Assembly: GCA_965215145.1 (NCBI GenBank)
Contig: OZ244038.1
Span: 2,666,001-2,730,000 of the forward strand
Direction of reading: 5' to 3'
Origin: G965215145 sp965215145
GTDB lineage: Bacteria; Bacteroidota; Rhodothermia; Rhodothermales; JANQRZ01
DNA length: 64,000 nucleotides
Shown here: positions 38,407-46,776 of the stretch, piece after piece
Numbering within the stretch: position 1 is the first letter of the stretch
How the letters are laid out: each line of letters begins with the position of its first letter
Notes under the pieces: generated by a model
Database searches by the model: none
What the model saw: the letters and a program-made list of their open reading frames with translations, nothing else
What the model was told of the DNA's origin: nothing
Translations under genes and position numbers: made by a program

Positions 38407-41352
38407 TCAGTGCGCGTCGAGCCAGTTGGGGCCGAAGCCGAGCTCGACCTCGACGGGCACCTCCCCCAGCGGCAGCGCCGCCGCCATCTCCTCCCGGACC
38501 ACCGCCGCCACGGCCTCCCGCTCGTCGTCGGCCACCTCGAAGACCAACTCGTCGTGGACCTGCAGGATCATCCGGCTGCGAAAGCCTTCTTCCTGGAAGC
38601 GCCGGTGGATCGCTACCATGGCGAGCTTGATCATGTCGGCCTGCGTGCCCTGGATGGGCATGTTCAGCGCCACGCGCTCGGCGAAGGCACGGTCGCGGGG
38701 GTTGCGGGCGTGGATCTGCGGGACGTACCGCCGCCGGCCGGTGAGCGTCTCGGCATAGCCCTTGTCGCGGGCCTCGTCCACGAGCCCGTCGAGGTAGCGG
38801 ATCACCTCGGGGTAGCTCTGGCGGTACTGCTTGATGAGGGCGTCGGCCTCCTTGACGGAGAGCTTCATCCGCTGCGCGAGCCCGAACGCCGAGATGCCGT
38901 AGGGGATGCCGTAGTTCACCTGCTTCACCTGGTTCCGCATCGTCCGCGTGACCTCCCCCGGCTCGCGGTCGAACACGCGGGCGGCGGTGGCGGTGTGGAT
39001 GTCCTGCCCGCTGGCGAAGGCCTCGACGAGGCCGGGGTCCTGCGAGAGGTGGGCGAGGATGCGGAGCTCGATCTGCGCGTAGTCCGCCGCCATCAGCGCG
39101 AACCCCGCCTCGGCCACGAACGCCCGCCGGATCTCGCGGCCGACCTCGGTGCGGATGGGGATGTTCTGCAAGTTTGGTGACGACGAGCTAAGCCTTCCCG
39201 TGGAGGTGACCGTCTGGTTGAAGTCGGTGTGGACGCGGCCGGTCTCGGGGTGGACGAGCTCGGGGAGGCGGTCGACGTAGGTGGACTTCAGCTTCTGGAG
39301 CTTCCGCCAGTCGAGGACGAGGCCCGGCAGGGGGTGCGTCGCGGCGAGCTCGTGGAGCACGTTCTCATCGGTCTTCGGGCGGCCGGTGGCCGTCTTCCCC
39401 CGCGGCTCCAGCCCGATCCCGAACGTCGGCGCCTCCTCCTTGATCTGCTTCTTCGTCTTCCCTGCGGCCTTCGGGTCCTTCGACTCCTCGGCCCAGACTT
39501 CGGCGGCGGCGCGCTCCTCGTCGGTCGGGGGCGGGTTGAAGAGGACTTCGCCGAGCTGCTTGGTCGAGCCGATGGTGAAGGTGCGGCCGGCGTGCTCGTA
39601 GACCTCCGCTTCGAGCCGCGCCAGCTCCGCGTCCAGCCCCGCGCGGATCTCGTCGAGCACGGCCTCGTCGATTTTTACTCCTGCCATCTCCATGTCGGCG
39701 AGGACGGGGACGAGGGGGAACTCGATCTCCTCGGCGATCCTGAGGAGCCCGTCCTCCTCCAGCCGCTCGCGCAGCGGCTCCACGAGGCGGAGCGCGACGT
39801 CGGCGTCCTCGCAGGCGTAGGGGCCGGCCTGCTCGACGGGCACGTCGCGCATGTTCAGCGCGTCCTTCCCCGTCCCGATCAGGTCGGTGATCGGCTTGGG
39901 GCGGTAGTTCAGCGTGGCGCTCGATACCGAGTCGAGGTTGTGGGGCTCCTCGGGAGCGATCAGGTAGTGCGCCACCATCGTGTCGAAGAGCGGTCCGCGG
40001 ACGCGGACGCCGTGGCGGGCGAGGACCACGAGGTCGTACTTCAGGTTGTGCCCGACCTTCTCGCTCGCCTCGTCCTCCACGGCGGCCCGCAGCGCGTCCA
40101 GCACCTCCCCTTCGGGGGTGCCGTCGGGGAGCGGGCTCGGGACGTAGCGCGCCTTCCGCTCCTCCCAGGCGAACGACGCGCCGACGAGGCTGGCCTCCAT
40201 CTGGTCCGTCGAGGTCGTCTCGGTGTCGAGCGCGAGCCGGCCGTGCCCGGTGATCTCCCCCGCGACCCCCTCCAGGTCCTTCCGGCTCAGCGCCGTCCGG
40301 TAGTCGACCTCGTCGGTGTCGAGGCGGGTGACGGGCTCGTAGGGGCCGAAGTCGAACGAGAGGTCGGGGTCCTCGGCGAAGAGGTCGGCCTGCCCGTCGC
40401 CGCCGGAGCCCCGAGACCCGTCGGCTGTGTCCCCGGCCGCGTAGTCCTTGACGCGGTTGCGGAGGCGGGCGCCGAAGCCGAGCTCGTCGAAGACCTCTTC
40501 CACGGCGGCCACGTCGGGGTCGGTGCGGCGGAGGCGGTGCCAGTCGACGTCGAGGTCGAGGTCGGTGACGATCTCGACGAGTTGCTTGCTGAGGCGGGCG
40601 TCCTCGGCGTGCGCGGTGAGGCCCTCGCGGGCGCGCTTGCCCTTCACGTCGGCGGCGTGCTCCAGGAGCTCCTCGACCGTGCCGTACTCCGCGAGCAGCT
40701 TCACGGCCGTCTTCTCCCCGATCCCCGGCACGCCCGGCACGTTGTCCGAGGAGTCCCCCATGAGCGCGAGCACGTCCACGAACTGCGGGGGTTCGAGGCC
40801 ACCGTACTTCTCGCGGAAGGTGTCGGCGGTCTCCATGTCGAACGATTCGCCTTTGTAGCTCGGTCGGAGCATCGAGACGGCGCCCCAGTTGGGGGTCCGG
40901 TCGGTGAGGAGCTGGCGGAAGTCCTTGTCGGCGGAGAAGATGACCACGTCCACGCCGTCGGCGGCGGCGCGCGTGGCGAGGGTCCCGATCACGTCGTCGG
41001 CCTCGACGCCCTCGACCTCGAGGACGGGGATGTCGAACGCCTCGACGAGCCGCTTGATGAAGGGGAGCGAGTACCGGATGCCCTCGGGCATCGGGGGCCG
41101 GTGGCTCTTGTACTCCGCGTAGAGGTGGTCGCGGAAGTTGGGCGCGCCGGTGAGCGAGTCGAACACGACGGCGATGTGCTCGGGGCGCTCGGTTTCGAGG
41201 AGGTTCAGGAGGCTCCCGGTGAAGCCGTAGGCGGCGCTGACCTCGTTCCCCTCGCGGTCGGTGAGGGGGCGGTTGATGAAGGCGAAGTGGGCGCGGTAGG
41301 CGAGGGCGAGCGCGTCGGCGAGGTAGAGGCGCTCGCTCGGGGAGTCGGCCAT
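38407..41352 (-). CDS. polA: DNA polymerase I
   Basis: 981 residues with all three domains. The 5' nuclease (1-290) shows YLADALALAYRAHFAF, EGVEADDVIGTLA and the helix-hairpin-helix GVPGIGEKTAVKLL. The 3'-5' exonuclease (about 345-530) keeps the acidic residues in LALDTETTSTDQ, NLKYDLVVLARHG and YACEDADVAL, so proofreading is likely. The polymerase part has AADYAQIELRILAHLSQD, KQVNYGIPYGISAFGLAQ and QVHDELVFEV. There is a Lys/Glu-rich insert near residue 650. The start MADSPSERLYL was preferred over an upstream Met. Its 3' end is the source of four partial copies to the left. Confidence 0.97.
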   Translation of the reverse strand: MADSPSERLYLADALALAYRAHFAFINRPLTDREGNEVSAAYGFTGSLLNLLETERPEHIAVVFDSLTGAPNFRDHLYAEYKSHRPPMPEGIRYSLPFIKRLVEAFDIPVLEVEGVEADDVIGTLATRAAADGVDVVIFSADKDFRQLLTDRTPNWGAVSMLRPSYKGESFDMETADTFREKYGGLEPPQFVDVLALMGDSSDNVPGVPGIGEKTAVKLLAEYGTVEELLEHAADVKGKRAREGLTAHAEDARLSKQLVEIVTDLDLDVDWHRLRRTDPDVAAVEEVFDELGFGARLRNRVKDYAAGDTADGSRGSGGDGQADLFAEDPDLSFDFGPYEPVTRLDTDEVDYRTALSRKDLEGVAGEITGHGRLALDTETTSTDQMEASLVGASFAWEERKARYVPSPLPDGTPEGEVLDALRAAVEDEASEKVGHNLKYDLVVLARHGVRVRGPLFDTMVAHYLIAPEEPHNLDSVSSATLNYRPKPITDLIGTGKDALNMRDVPVEQAGPYACEDADVALRLVEPLRERLEEDGLLRIAEEIEFPLVPVLADMEMAGVKIDEAVLDEIRAGLDAELARLEAEVYEHAGRTFTIGSTKQLGEVLFNPPPTDEERAAAEVWAEESKDPKAAGKTKKQIKEEAPTFGIGLEPRGKTATGRPKTDENVLHELAATHPLPGLVLDWRKLQKLKSTYVDRLPELVHPETGRVHTDFNQTVTSTGRLSSSSPNLQNIPIRTEVGREIRRAFVAEAGFALMAADYAQIELRILAHLSQDPGLVEAFASGQDIHTATAARVFDREPGEVTRTMRNQVKQVNYGIPYGISAFGLAQRMKLSVKEADALIKQYRQSYPEVIRYLDGLVDEARDKGYAETLTGRRRYVPQIHARNPRDRAFAERVALNMPIQGTQADMIKLAMVAIHRRFQEEGFRSRMILQVHDELVFEVADDEREAVAAVVREEMAAALPLGEVPVEVELGFGPNWLDAH

Positions 41353-41552
41353 CGGGGCGGGGAGTCGAACGGAGGGGATCGAGCAGAGGGGAGCGGGGAC
41401 TACGCGCCGGCCCGGCGCGGGTGCCGCGGCGAAGCTACCGGCCGAGGGTGACACCGCTCCGCCGCATCGCGGGGGCCGCGTTCGGGTTACTTGGCGGCAC
41501 TCGTCTGCGGCGGGGCCGGTAGCTTCTGTGCCTGCTCACCTCCCCCGCCTCC

Positions 41553-43073
41553 ATGCGCGTCCGCACTGGCCTCGCCCTCCTGCTCGCCCTCGCCCCCCTC
41601 ACCGCGTCGGCGCAGTTCCTGACGGCGCCGGAGCCGATCCGCCCGGACCGCAGCCCGCTCGCCATGACGGCGGAGGTGCCGGAGGTCTTCCACCTCTTCG
41701 CCGGCCACGAGGCGCCCGTCTTCGTCAACCCCGCGCGCGGCGCGCGGCACGACCCGTTCGTCTACGCCACCGTCCGCGACGCCTTCTCGCTCGGACCGCT
41801 CTCGGCGGCGGCGCTCCTCGGCGAGGGCCGGACGCGGTGGCTCGTCCAGGCCGAGCACTTCCTCTTCAACGCTGCCTCGGCCTCCACAGACGAGATCGTG
41901 CAGAGCCCGGACCCGGACGTCTTCTCCCGCAGGCTCAGCACCCGCGACCGGGACGACGACCTGTGGACCACCCGAGGGCGCGCGGCCCTCGTCCGCAAGA
42001 CCGACTTCGGCGGCTACAGCGTCGGCGTCTTCGGCGGGTACCGCCGCGAGCAGCGGGAGGAGCTCTTCGCCGCGGAGCGCGAGCTGCGTCAGACCTCCAA
42101 CTTCGGCTCGGGCCAGGAGACGTTCACGGAGACCTTCGCCGACGAGGACCGCAGCCTCGACCGCCTCGACAGCTACGCCGTCGGGGCCGAGGTGGGGCTG
42201 GCGGGGCGGCGGTGGGATCTTGTCCTCGCCGCCTCGTACCAGAGCGCCGCCGGGGAGAACACGCGGGCGTCGCTGGACGACGACGAGACGCTGCTCGTCC
42301 GGACCGGCTCGTTCCCGTTCCGCCGCCTGACCGAGCGCACCTCCACGGGGAAGGGCCGCCTCGACGGCGGCCTCGGTGGGGTAGACGTCGAGGCCGTCGG
42401 AGCTGTCCGGGCGGGGCGGGCGGGGCGGCTCTGGGGGCGCCTCGGCGGCACCTTCAGCGGCGGCGAGGGGGACGTCGAGGCGACCGCCTCGTCGCGCTTC
42501 TTCGAGCGCGTCACCCAGTCCAGCGAGACCTCCACGTTCGAGGAGCGGGATTCGTCGGGCGGCGCGGCCGAGTCGGACCTTGGCTCGGCGGAGTACGAGG
42601 CCGCCCTCGCCTACGTCCACGCCTACGAGGCCCGCTGGCTGCGCGTGCTGGCCGCGCTCGTCCCCTCGTTCTCCTACGCCACCCGCGACGGGGTCGGGAC
42701 GGTCCTCTCGGGCGAGGGGGATACGGAGGCCCGCGCCGTCTCCGAGGAGACGCTGGCAGCGGGGGTCGCCCTCCCCCTCCACTTCCGAGGCCAGATGACG
42801 CGGCGGCTGGAGCTCTTCGGTGGCGGCGCCTTCGGCTACCAGTACGGCCGCTTCGAGCAGCGCGAGGACCCCCTCCTCCTCGGCGGCGACGCACCGGATC
42901 TGCCCGGCGGGGTCCGGGAGGCCGGGACGGAGAGCTCCTCCCTCTCAACCCGTGCGAGCTACTACATCGGGGCCGTGTACGAGGCGAGCGGGGACCTCGT
43001 GCTGCAGGCCGCCTTCTTCGGGGACTTCGCGGCGTTCGGCAGCTGGACGATCTCGGCGGGCTACCGGTTCTGA
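41553..43073 (+). CDS. Outer-membrane beta-barrel-like protein of unknown function
   Basis: 506 residues with a signal peptide (MRVRTGLALLLALAPLTASAQ). The mature chain shows alternating hydrophobic strands with acidic loops throughout, for example GYSVGVFGGYRREQREELF, DLVLAASYQSAAGE and YIGAVYEASGDLVLQAAFF, and it ends in the aromatic GYRF, the insertion signal of outer-membrane proteins. No family name can be given. The first 60 residues (LAMTAEVPEVFHLFAGHEAPVFVNPARGA) resemble the opening of Bacteroidota proteins with a conserved NPA motif. Monocistronic. Confidence 0.7.
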   Translation: MRVRTGLALLLALAPLTASAQFLTAPEPIRPDRSPLAMTAEVPEVFHLFAGHEAPVFVNPARGARHDPFVYATVRDAFSLGPLSAAALLGEGRTRWLVQAEHFLFNAASASTDEIVQSPDPDVFSRRLSTRDRDDDLWTTRGRAALVRKTDFGGYSVGVFGGYRREQREELFAAERELRQTSNFGSGQETFTETFADEDRSLDRLDSYAVGAEVGLAGRRWDLVLAASYQSAAGENTRASLDDDETLLVRTGSFPFRRLTERTSTGKGRLDGGLGGVDVEAVGAVRAGRAGRLWGRLGGTFSGGEGDVEATASSRFFERVTQSSETSTFEERDSSGGAAESDLGSAEYEAALAYVHAYEARWLRVLAALVPSFSYATRDGVGTVLSGEGDTEARAVSEETLAAGVALPLHFRGQMTRRLELFGGGAFGYQYGRFEQREDPLLLGGDAPDLPGGVREAGTESSSLSTRASYYIGAVYEASGDLVLQAAFFGDFAAFGSWTISAGYRF

Positions 43074-43101
43074 GCCGTGGGCTGGGTGCCCGGCCTTCGC
43101 A

Positions 43102-43125
43102 GGGCGACCACATGGGGTCGCCCCT
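43102..43125. repeat. Partial GTAGGGGC-family repeat
   Basis: Arms GGGCGACC and GGTCGCCC pair perfectly around six bases and are followed by CTAC, so this copy keeps only its right border. It may end transcription of the beta-barrel gene. Confidence 0.5.
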
Positions 43126-43176
43126 ACAGGTGCTGGTTGGAGGTGTGGCGCTAACTTGTCGGGCTCTGCTTCACCG

Positions 43177-43256
43177 TCCCACCGTCCCACCGTCCCACCG
43201 TCCCACCGTCCCACCGTCCCACCGTCCCACCGTCCCACCGTCCCACCGTCCCACCG
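43177..43256. repeat. Octanucleotide microsatellite, 10 copies of TCCCACCG
   Basis: Ten perfect units in 80 bases, with a partial unit ahead of them. The last G is the first base of the GTG start codon of the dehydratase gene. The octamer is not a multiple of three, so any change in copy number would shift a frame entering from upstream. Confidence 0.95.
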
Positions 43257-44350
43257 TGCCTCACGCTCCCCGCGTCGTCCTCGTCACCGGCGGCGCCGGC
43301 TTCATCGGGTCGAACTTCCTGCTCCGGATGGTGCCGCGCTACCCGGAGGTCCGGTTCGTCAACCTCGACGCGCTGACCTACGCCGGCAACCTCCTGAACC
43401 TCCGCGCCGTCGAGGACGCGCCGAACTACGCCTTCGTCCACGGCGACGTCGCCGACGCGGAGCTCGTCCGGCGGGTGTTCGCGGAGGAGGGCGTGACGAC
43501 GGTGGTGCACTTCGCCGCCGAGAGCCACGTCGACCGCTCGATCCTCGACCCGATGGCGTTCGTGCGGACGAACGTGCTGGGGACGGGCGTGCTGCTGGAG
43601 GCCGCCCGCCACGCGTGGGCCGACGATGGCGGTGGCTTCGACCCGGAGCGCCACCGGTTCCACCACGTCTCGACGGATGAGGTCTTCGGCGAGCTCGGCG
43701 ACGACGACGCGGCGTTCGACGAGGCGACGCCCTACGCGCCGCGCTCGCCCTACGCCGCGAGCAAGGCCGCTAGCGACCACCTCGCGCGCTCGTACTTCCA
43801 CACCTACGGCCTCCCCGTCACGGTGTCGTCCTGCTCCAACAACTACGGCCCCTTCCAGCTCCCCGAGAAGCTCCTCCCGCTCGTCATCCGCAACGCCGCC
43901 GCTGGCGAGCCGATCCCCGTCTACGGCCGCGGCCACAACGTCCGCGACTGGATCCACGTCGCCGACCACGCCGAGGCCCTCGACTGCATCCTCCGCGACG
44001 GGCGCCCCGGCGAGGCCTACGGCGTCGGGGCCCGCGAGGAGCAGCAGAACATCGCCGTCGTCCGCCACCTCGCCGACCTCGTCGACGAGGAACTCGACCG
44101 CCCCGAGGGGACGGCCCGCGCCCTCATCACCCACGTCGCCGACCGGCCGGGCCACGACTGGCGCTACGCGATGAACCCCGCCAAGATCGAGGCCGAGCTC
44201 GGGTGGCGCCCCAGGATCCCCCTCGAAGCCGGCCTCCGGGACACCGTCCGCTGGTACCTCCATCACGGCGAGTGGCTCGACGCCGTGCTCGACGAGTCCT
44301 ACCGCGACTACTACCGGCGGCAGTACGGCGACTGGGGCAGTGAGCAGTGA
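43256..44350 (+). CDS. rfbB: dTDP-glucose 4,6-dehydratase
   Basis: 364 residues, extended short-chain dehydrogenase. It converts dTDP-glucose to dTDP-4-keto-6-deoxyglucose, the entry to rhamnose and other deoxysugars of surface polysaccharides. Motifs are the Rossmann VLVTGGAGFIGSNFLL, HFAAESHVDRSI, the STDEVFGEL Ser/Thr-Asp-Glu triad, YAASKAASDHLARSY with catalytic Tyr and Lys, and NNYGPFQLPEKLLPL. The GTG start is formed partly by the microsatellite; no ATG is available near. The other rml genes are not adjacent. Confidence 0.95.
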   Translation: MPHAPRVVLVTGGAGFIGSNFLLRMVPRYPEVRFVNLDALTYAGNLLNLRAVEDAPNYAFVHGDVADAELVRRVFAEEGVTTVVHFAAESHVDRSILDPMAFVRTNVLGTGVLLEAARHAWADDGGGFDPERHRFHHVSTDEVFGELGDDDAAFDEATPYAPRSPYAASKAASDHLARSYFHTYGLPVTVSSCSNNYGPFQLPEKLLPLVIRNAAAGEPIPVYGRGHNVRDWIHVADHAEALDCILRDGRPGEAYGVGAREEQQNIAVVRHLADLVDEELDRPEGTARALITHVADRPGHDWRYAMNPAKIEAELGWRPRIPLEAGLRDTVRWYLHHGEWLDAVLDESYRDYYRRQYGDWGSEQ

Positions 44351-44427
44351 GCACGGACTAGCGCATCGTCATTCGTTCGGTATTCGTTCGGTTCCCCATC
44401 TCCCACCTCCTATCCCCCATCCCCTCC

Positions 44428-45111
44428 TTGCGCCTCCTCCTCTTCGACATCGACGGCACGCTGCTCCGCACCGACGGCGCCGGCCGCCCGGCCGTCGAGG
44501 CCGCGCTGTCGGACCTCGTCGGTCGGTCCGTCTCGGCCGAGGGCGTCTCGTTCTCCGGCAAGACCGACCCGCAGATCCTCCGCGAGGTCCTCACCCGCGC
44601 CGACGCCGACGCGGCGTGGCTGGACGGGCGCTTCGCCGAGGCCGTGGAGCGGTTCCAGTCCGAGATGGGGCAGCGCCTCCGGGAGGCGCGGGTGACGGCG
44701 CTGCCCGGCGTGCTGGACCTCCTCGCGCGCCTGGCCGACGACGCCCGGTTCCAACTCGGGCTGCTGACGGGGAACCTCCGGCCGATGGCGTACCAGAAGG
44801 TCGGCGCCATCGGGCTCGGGGAGGCTGACTTCCCCTTCGGCGCCTTCGGGTCGGACGCCGAGGACCGGAACGCGCTGCCGGCCGTCGCCGCGGAGCGCGC
44901 CGAGGCGTTCGCCGGACGGCCCTTCGCGCCGGACGAGGTCGTCGTCGTCGGGGATACGCCGCTGGACGTGGCGTGCGCGCGCCACCACGGCTGCCGCGCC
45001 GTCGCCGTCGCCACCGGCCGTTACGACCGCGCCGCCCTCGCCGAGCACGCCCCCAACGCGCTGCTCGACGACCTCTCCGACGCTGACACCTTCTTGGACG
45101 CCGTGGCGTAG
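44428..45111 (+). CDS. HAD-superfamily hydrolase
   Basis: 227 residues. Motif I LLFDIDGTLLRTDGAGR, motif II LLTGNLRPMAYQKV, motif III position with FGAFGSDAEDRN, motif IV VVVVGDTPLDVACARHHGCRAVAVATG. The layout matches phosphoglycolate-phosphatase-like enzymes with a helical cap (AVERFQSEMGQRLRE). The start is TTG, directly followed by RLLLFDIDG and preceded by the same CCCCTCC leader as psuG; no ATG fits. The TAG stop lies inside a perfect GTAGGGGC palindrome. Substrate unknown. Confidence 0.88.
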   Translation: MRLLLFDIDGTLLRTDGAGRPAVEAALSDLVGRSVSAEGVSFSGKTDPQILREVLTRADADAAWLDGRFAEAVERFQSEMGQRLREARVTALPGVLDLLARLADDARFQLGLLTGNLRPMAYQKVGAIGLGEADFPFGAFGSDAEDRNALPAVAAERAEAFAGRPFAPDEVVVVGDTPLDVACARHHGCRAVAVATGRYDRAALAEHAPNALLDDLSDADTFLDAVA

Positions 45112-45151
45112 GGGCGCACGGCCGTGCGCCCCTACCGCCGTGCGCCCCTAC
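45108..45151. repeat. GTAGGGGC palindrome plus an extra half copy
   Basis: A perfect 28-bp palindrome (45108-45135, arms GTAGGGGCGCACGG and its complement) is followed by a second GCCGTGCGCCCCTAC. It separates the convergent HAD and fructosamine-kinase-like genes and contains the HAD stop codon. Confidence 0.9.
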
Positions 45152-45156
45152 CAGCG

Positions 45157-46062
45157 TCAGTCGCCATACCGCTGGAGCACCCGCTCAACGCCCGCAGCGT
45201 AGCCGCTGCCGAAGTGGTTGAGGTGGTTGATGAGGTGGTAGAGCTGGTAGACGTCGCGCCGCTCCGGGTAGCCGGCCTCGTCCTCCAGCGGCCACGCCGC
45301 CCGGTACGCCGCGAAGCACTCGGCGCCGAACCCGCCGAACAGCTCCATCATGGCGAGGTCGGTCTCACCGTGGCCGAAGTACGCCGCAGGGTCCACGAGC
45401 GCCACGCGGCTCCCCGCCTTCGCGGGGACAGGCTCGGCGGCGAGGGCGTTGCCGCTCCAGAGGTCGCCGTGGACGAGGGAGGCGGGAGGGTCAGCGGGCA
45501 GGAGGGTGTCGAGTCGGCCGAGGAGGCGGTCGGCGAGGGGCGTCCAGGCGGGGCGCCACCGGCCGCGCTCGCGGGCCAGCGCGAGCTGCGGCTCCAGCCG
45601 CTCGGCGCGGAAGAAGGCGGGCCAGCCGTCGTGCCAGCGGTTCGGCTGCGGGAGTCGCCCGATGGAGTTTTCGCGCTCGAACCCGTAGCGCCCGTCGGGC
45701 GAGGCGTGGCGGTGGAGCGCGGCCAGCCCCTCCCCCAGCGCCCGCTCGAACGCGGTGCCCCGCTGCCCCGGCTCGATCCACTCCAGCAGCAGCAACCCCG
45801 GCGCGGTGCCATCGGCGTCTCGGACGGCCACCACCTCGGGGATGAGCAGCGGCGAGCCGGCGTCCTGCAGCGCGCGGAGCCCGGCCGCCTCGGCCTCGAA
45901 GGTGAGCCCCGCGTCGCCCGCGCTCCACTTCAGGAAGAACCGCCCGTCCCCCGTTTCGACCCGGCTCGCGTGGGCGATGCACCCACCCCCGACGGGCTCC
46001 ACCGACCGGACCTCCCCGACAAGCGGGCGGAGCGCATCCCGAACCGGAGGGGGGAGGCTCAC
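45157..46062 (-). CDS. Fructosamine-kinase family protein
   Basis: 301 residues of the fructosamine-3-kinase (FN3K) family, which has a protein-kinase-like fold and repairs glycated proteins by phosphorylating ketoamines. Motifs are VGGGCIAHASRVETGDGRFFLKW with the ATP lysine, the catalytic loop LVHGDLWSGNALA, and the metal motif VDPAAYFGHGETDLAMMELFGG. The closing YQLYHLINHLNHFGSGYA is also typical. It lacks a signal peptide. The next gene leftward-transcribed before it is the tyrosine phosphatase, eight bases away, so the two probably form an operon. Confidence 0.93.
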   Translation of the reverse strand: MSLPPPVRDALRPLVGEVRSVEPVGGGCIAHASRVETGDGRFFLKWSAGDAGLTFEAEAAGLRALQDAGSPLLIPEVVAVRDADGTAPGLLLLEWIEPGQRGTAFERALGEGLAALHRHASPDGRYGFERENSIGRLPQPNRWHDGWPAFFRAERLEPQLALARERGRWRPAWTPLADRLLGRLDTLLPADPPASLVHGDLWSGNALAAEPVPAKAGSRVALVDPAAYFGHGETDLAMMELFGGFGAECFAAYRAAWPLEDEAGYPERRDVYQLYHLINHLNHFGSGYAAGVERVLQRYGD

Positions 46063-46070
46063 GGCGCGGC

Positions 46071-46583
46071 TCAGCCCCCCTTCGCTTCCAGCTCATAGAT
46101 CGCCTTCAGCCGGTCGAGGACGGCGCGGCTCGTGCGCTCGGCGATGTCGTAGACCCGCTCGAACCCCTGCTGCCCGCCGGTGTAGGGGTCCGGCACCTGG
46201 TAGTCCTCGGGCTCGGGGTCGAACTCGCGGAAGAGGCGGATGCGGGTGCCGTGGTCGCCGTCGGGGTCGAGGGCGAGGGCGTCGTGGAGGTTCGTCTTGT
46301 CCATGACGAAGACGTGGTCGTAGCCGTGGAGGTCGGCGCGCGTGAGCTGCCGGCCGCGGAGGGCGCCGATGTCGAGGCCGCGGCGGCGGGCGGTCGAGCG
46401 CATCCGGGGGTCCGGCGGCTCGTCGACGTGCCACGCGCCGGTCCCGGCCGAGTCGATCTCGAAGGCGTCGCCGAGGCCGTCGCCCTCCACCATCCGGCGG
46501 AAGAGGCCCTCGGCGAGCGGGCTCCGGCAGATGTTGCCCATGCACACGAAGAGGACGCGGACGGGGCGGTCGGGGCGGGACAT
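46071..46583 (-). CDS. Low-molecular-weight protein-tyrosine-phosphatase
   Basis: 170 residues. The P-loop VLFVCMGNICRSPLAEGLF holds the catalytic CX5R motif, and the general-acid Asp lies in VPDPYTGGQQGFERVYD. These enzymes dephosphorylate tyrosine on bacterial kinases of capsule export or act on arsenate when the active site differs; the DPYTG loop supports the phosphatase role. The start MSRPDRPVRVLF gives the standard N terminus. It is divergent from dxs, with a dyad symmetry between the two. Confidence 0.93.
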   Translation of the reverse strand: MSRPDRPVRVLFVCMGNICRSPLAEGLFRRMVEGDGLGDAFEIDSAGTGAWHVDEPPDPRMRSTARRRGLDIGALRGRQLTRADLHGYDHVFVMDKTNLHDALALDPDGDHGTRIRLFREFDPEPEDYQVPDPYTGGQQGFERVYDIAERTSRAVLDRLKAIYELEAKGG

Positions 46584-46708
46584 CGGCGGCGGGCGGTCGG
46601 GCTGGTCGGGGCGGTTTGGGCGGGGGGACGGCGGGCGGTGCGAGCGCTGGATCATCGGATCGGGGGGTGGCCGGACGGGGAAGCTACGCCACGCCGGCTG
46701 CGGGGCCC

Positions 46709-46730
46709 GGTTTCAATCGCGACTGAAACC
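46709..46730. promoter_or_regulatory. 22-bp dyad, possible operator between the phosphatase and dxs genes
   Basis: GGTTTCA and TGAAACC flank ATCGCGAC; 20 of 22 positions are symmetric. It stands about 85 bases upstream of the dxs GTG/ATG region and 125 bases from the phosphatase start. The layout suggests a homodimeric regulator, but none is encoded nearby. Confidence 0.45.
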
Positions 46731-46776
46731 TAGCCGCGCCGGGCGGCGTCTCTGCCGGCGAACCGCAGCGGCGGGG

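Larger units (their letters stand above)
32792..38409. mobile_element. Cassette-like island bounded by copies of the polA 3' end
   Basis: Four partial copies of the polA 3' end, all in the polA orientation and all beginning exactly at its stop codon, divide this block into cargo units: broken FG-GAP gene; PIN toxin-antitoxin pair; DUF433/DUF5615 pair; intact FG-GAP gene. The fifth copy is the real polA. The copies share a 39-base core but extend 39, 162, about 130 and about 130 bases into polA and carry synonymous differences, so they came from related polA genes, not from a recent local duplication. No integrase or transposase gene is present. I infer repeated integration at the polA 3' end. 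Confidence 0.65.

Noticed and set aside
43102..43125. Stand-alone intrinsic terminator
   Set aside because: There is a hairpin but no T run and it matches the GTAGGGGC family border, so it was listed as a repeat.
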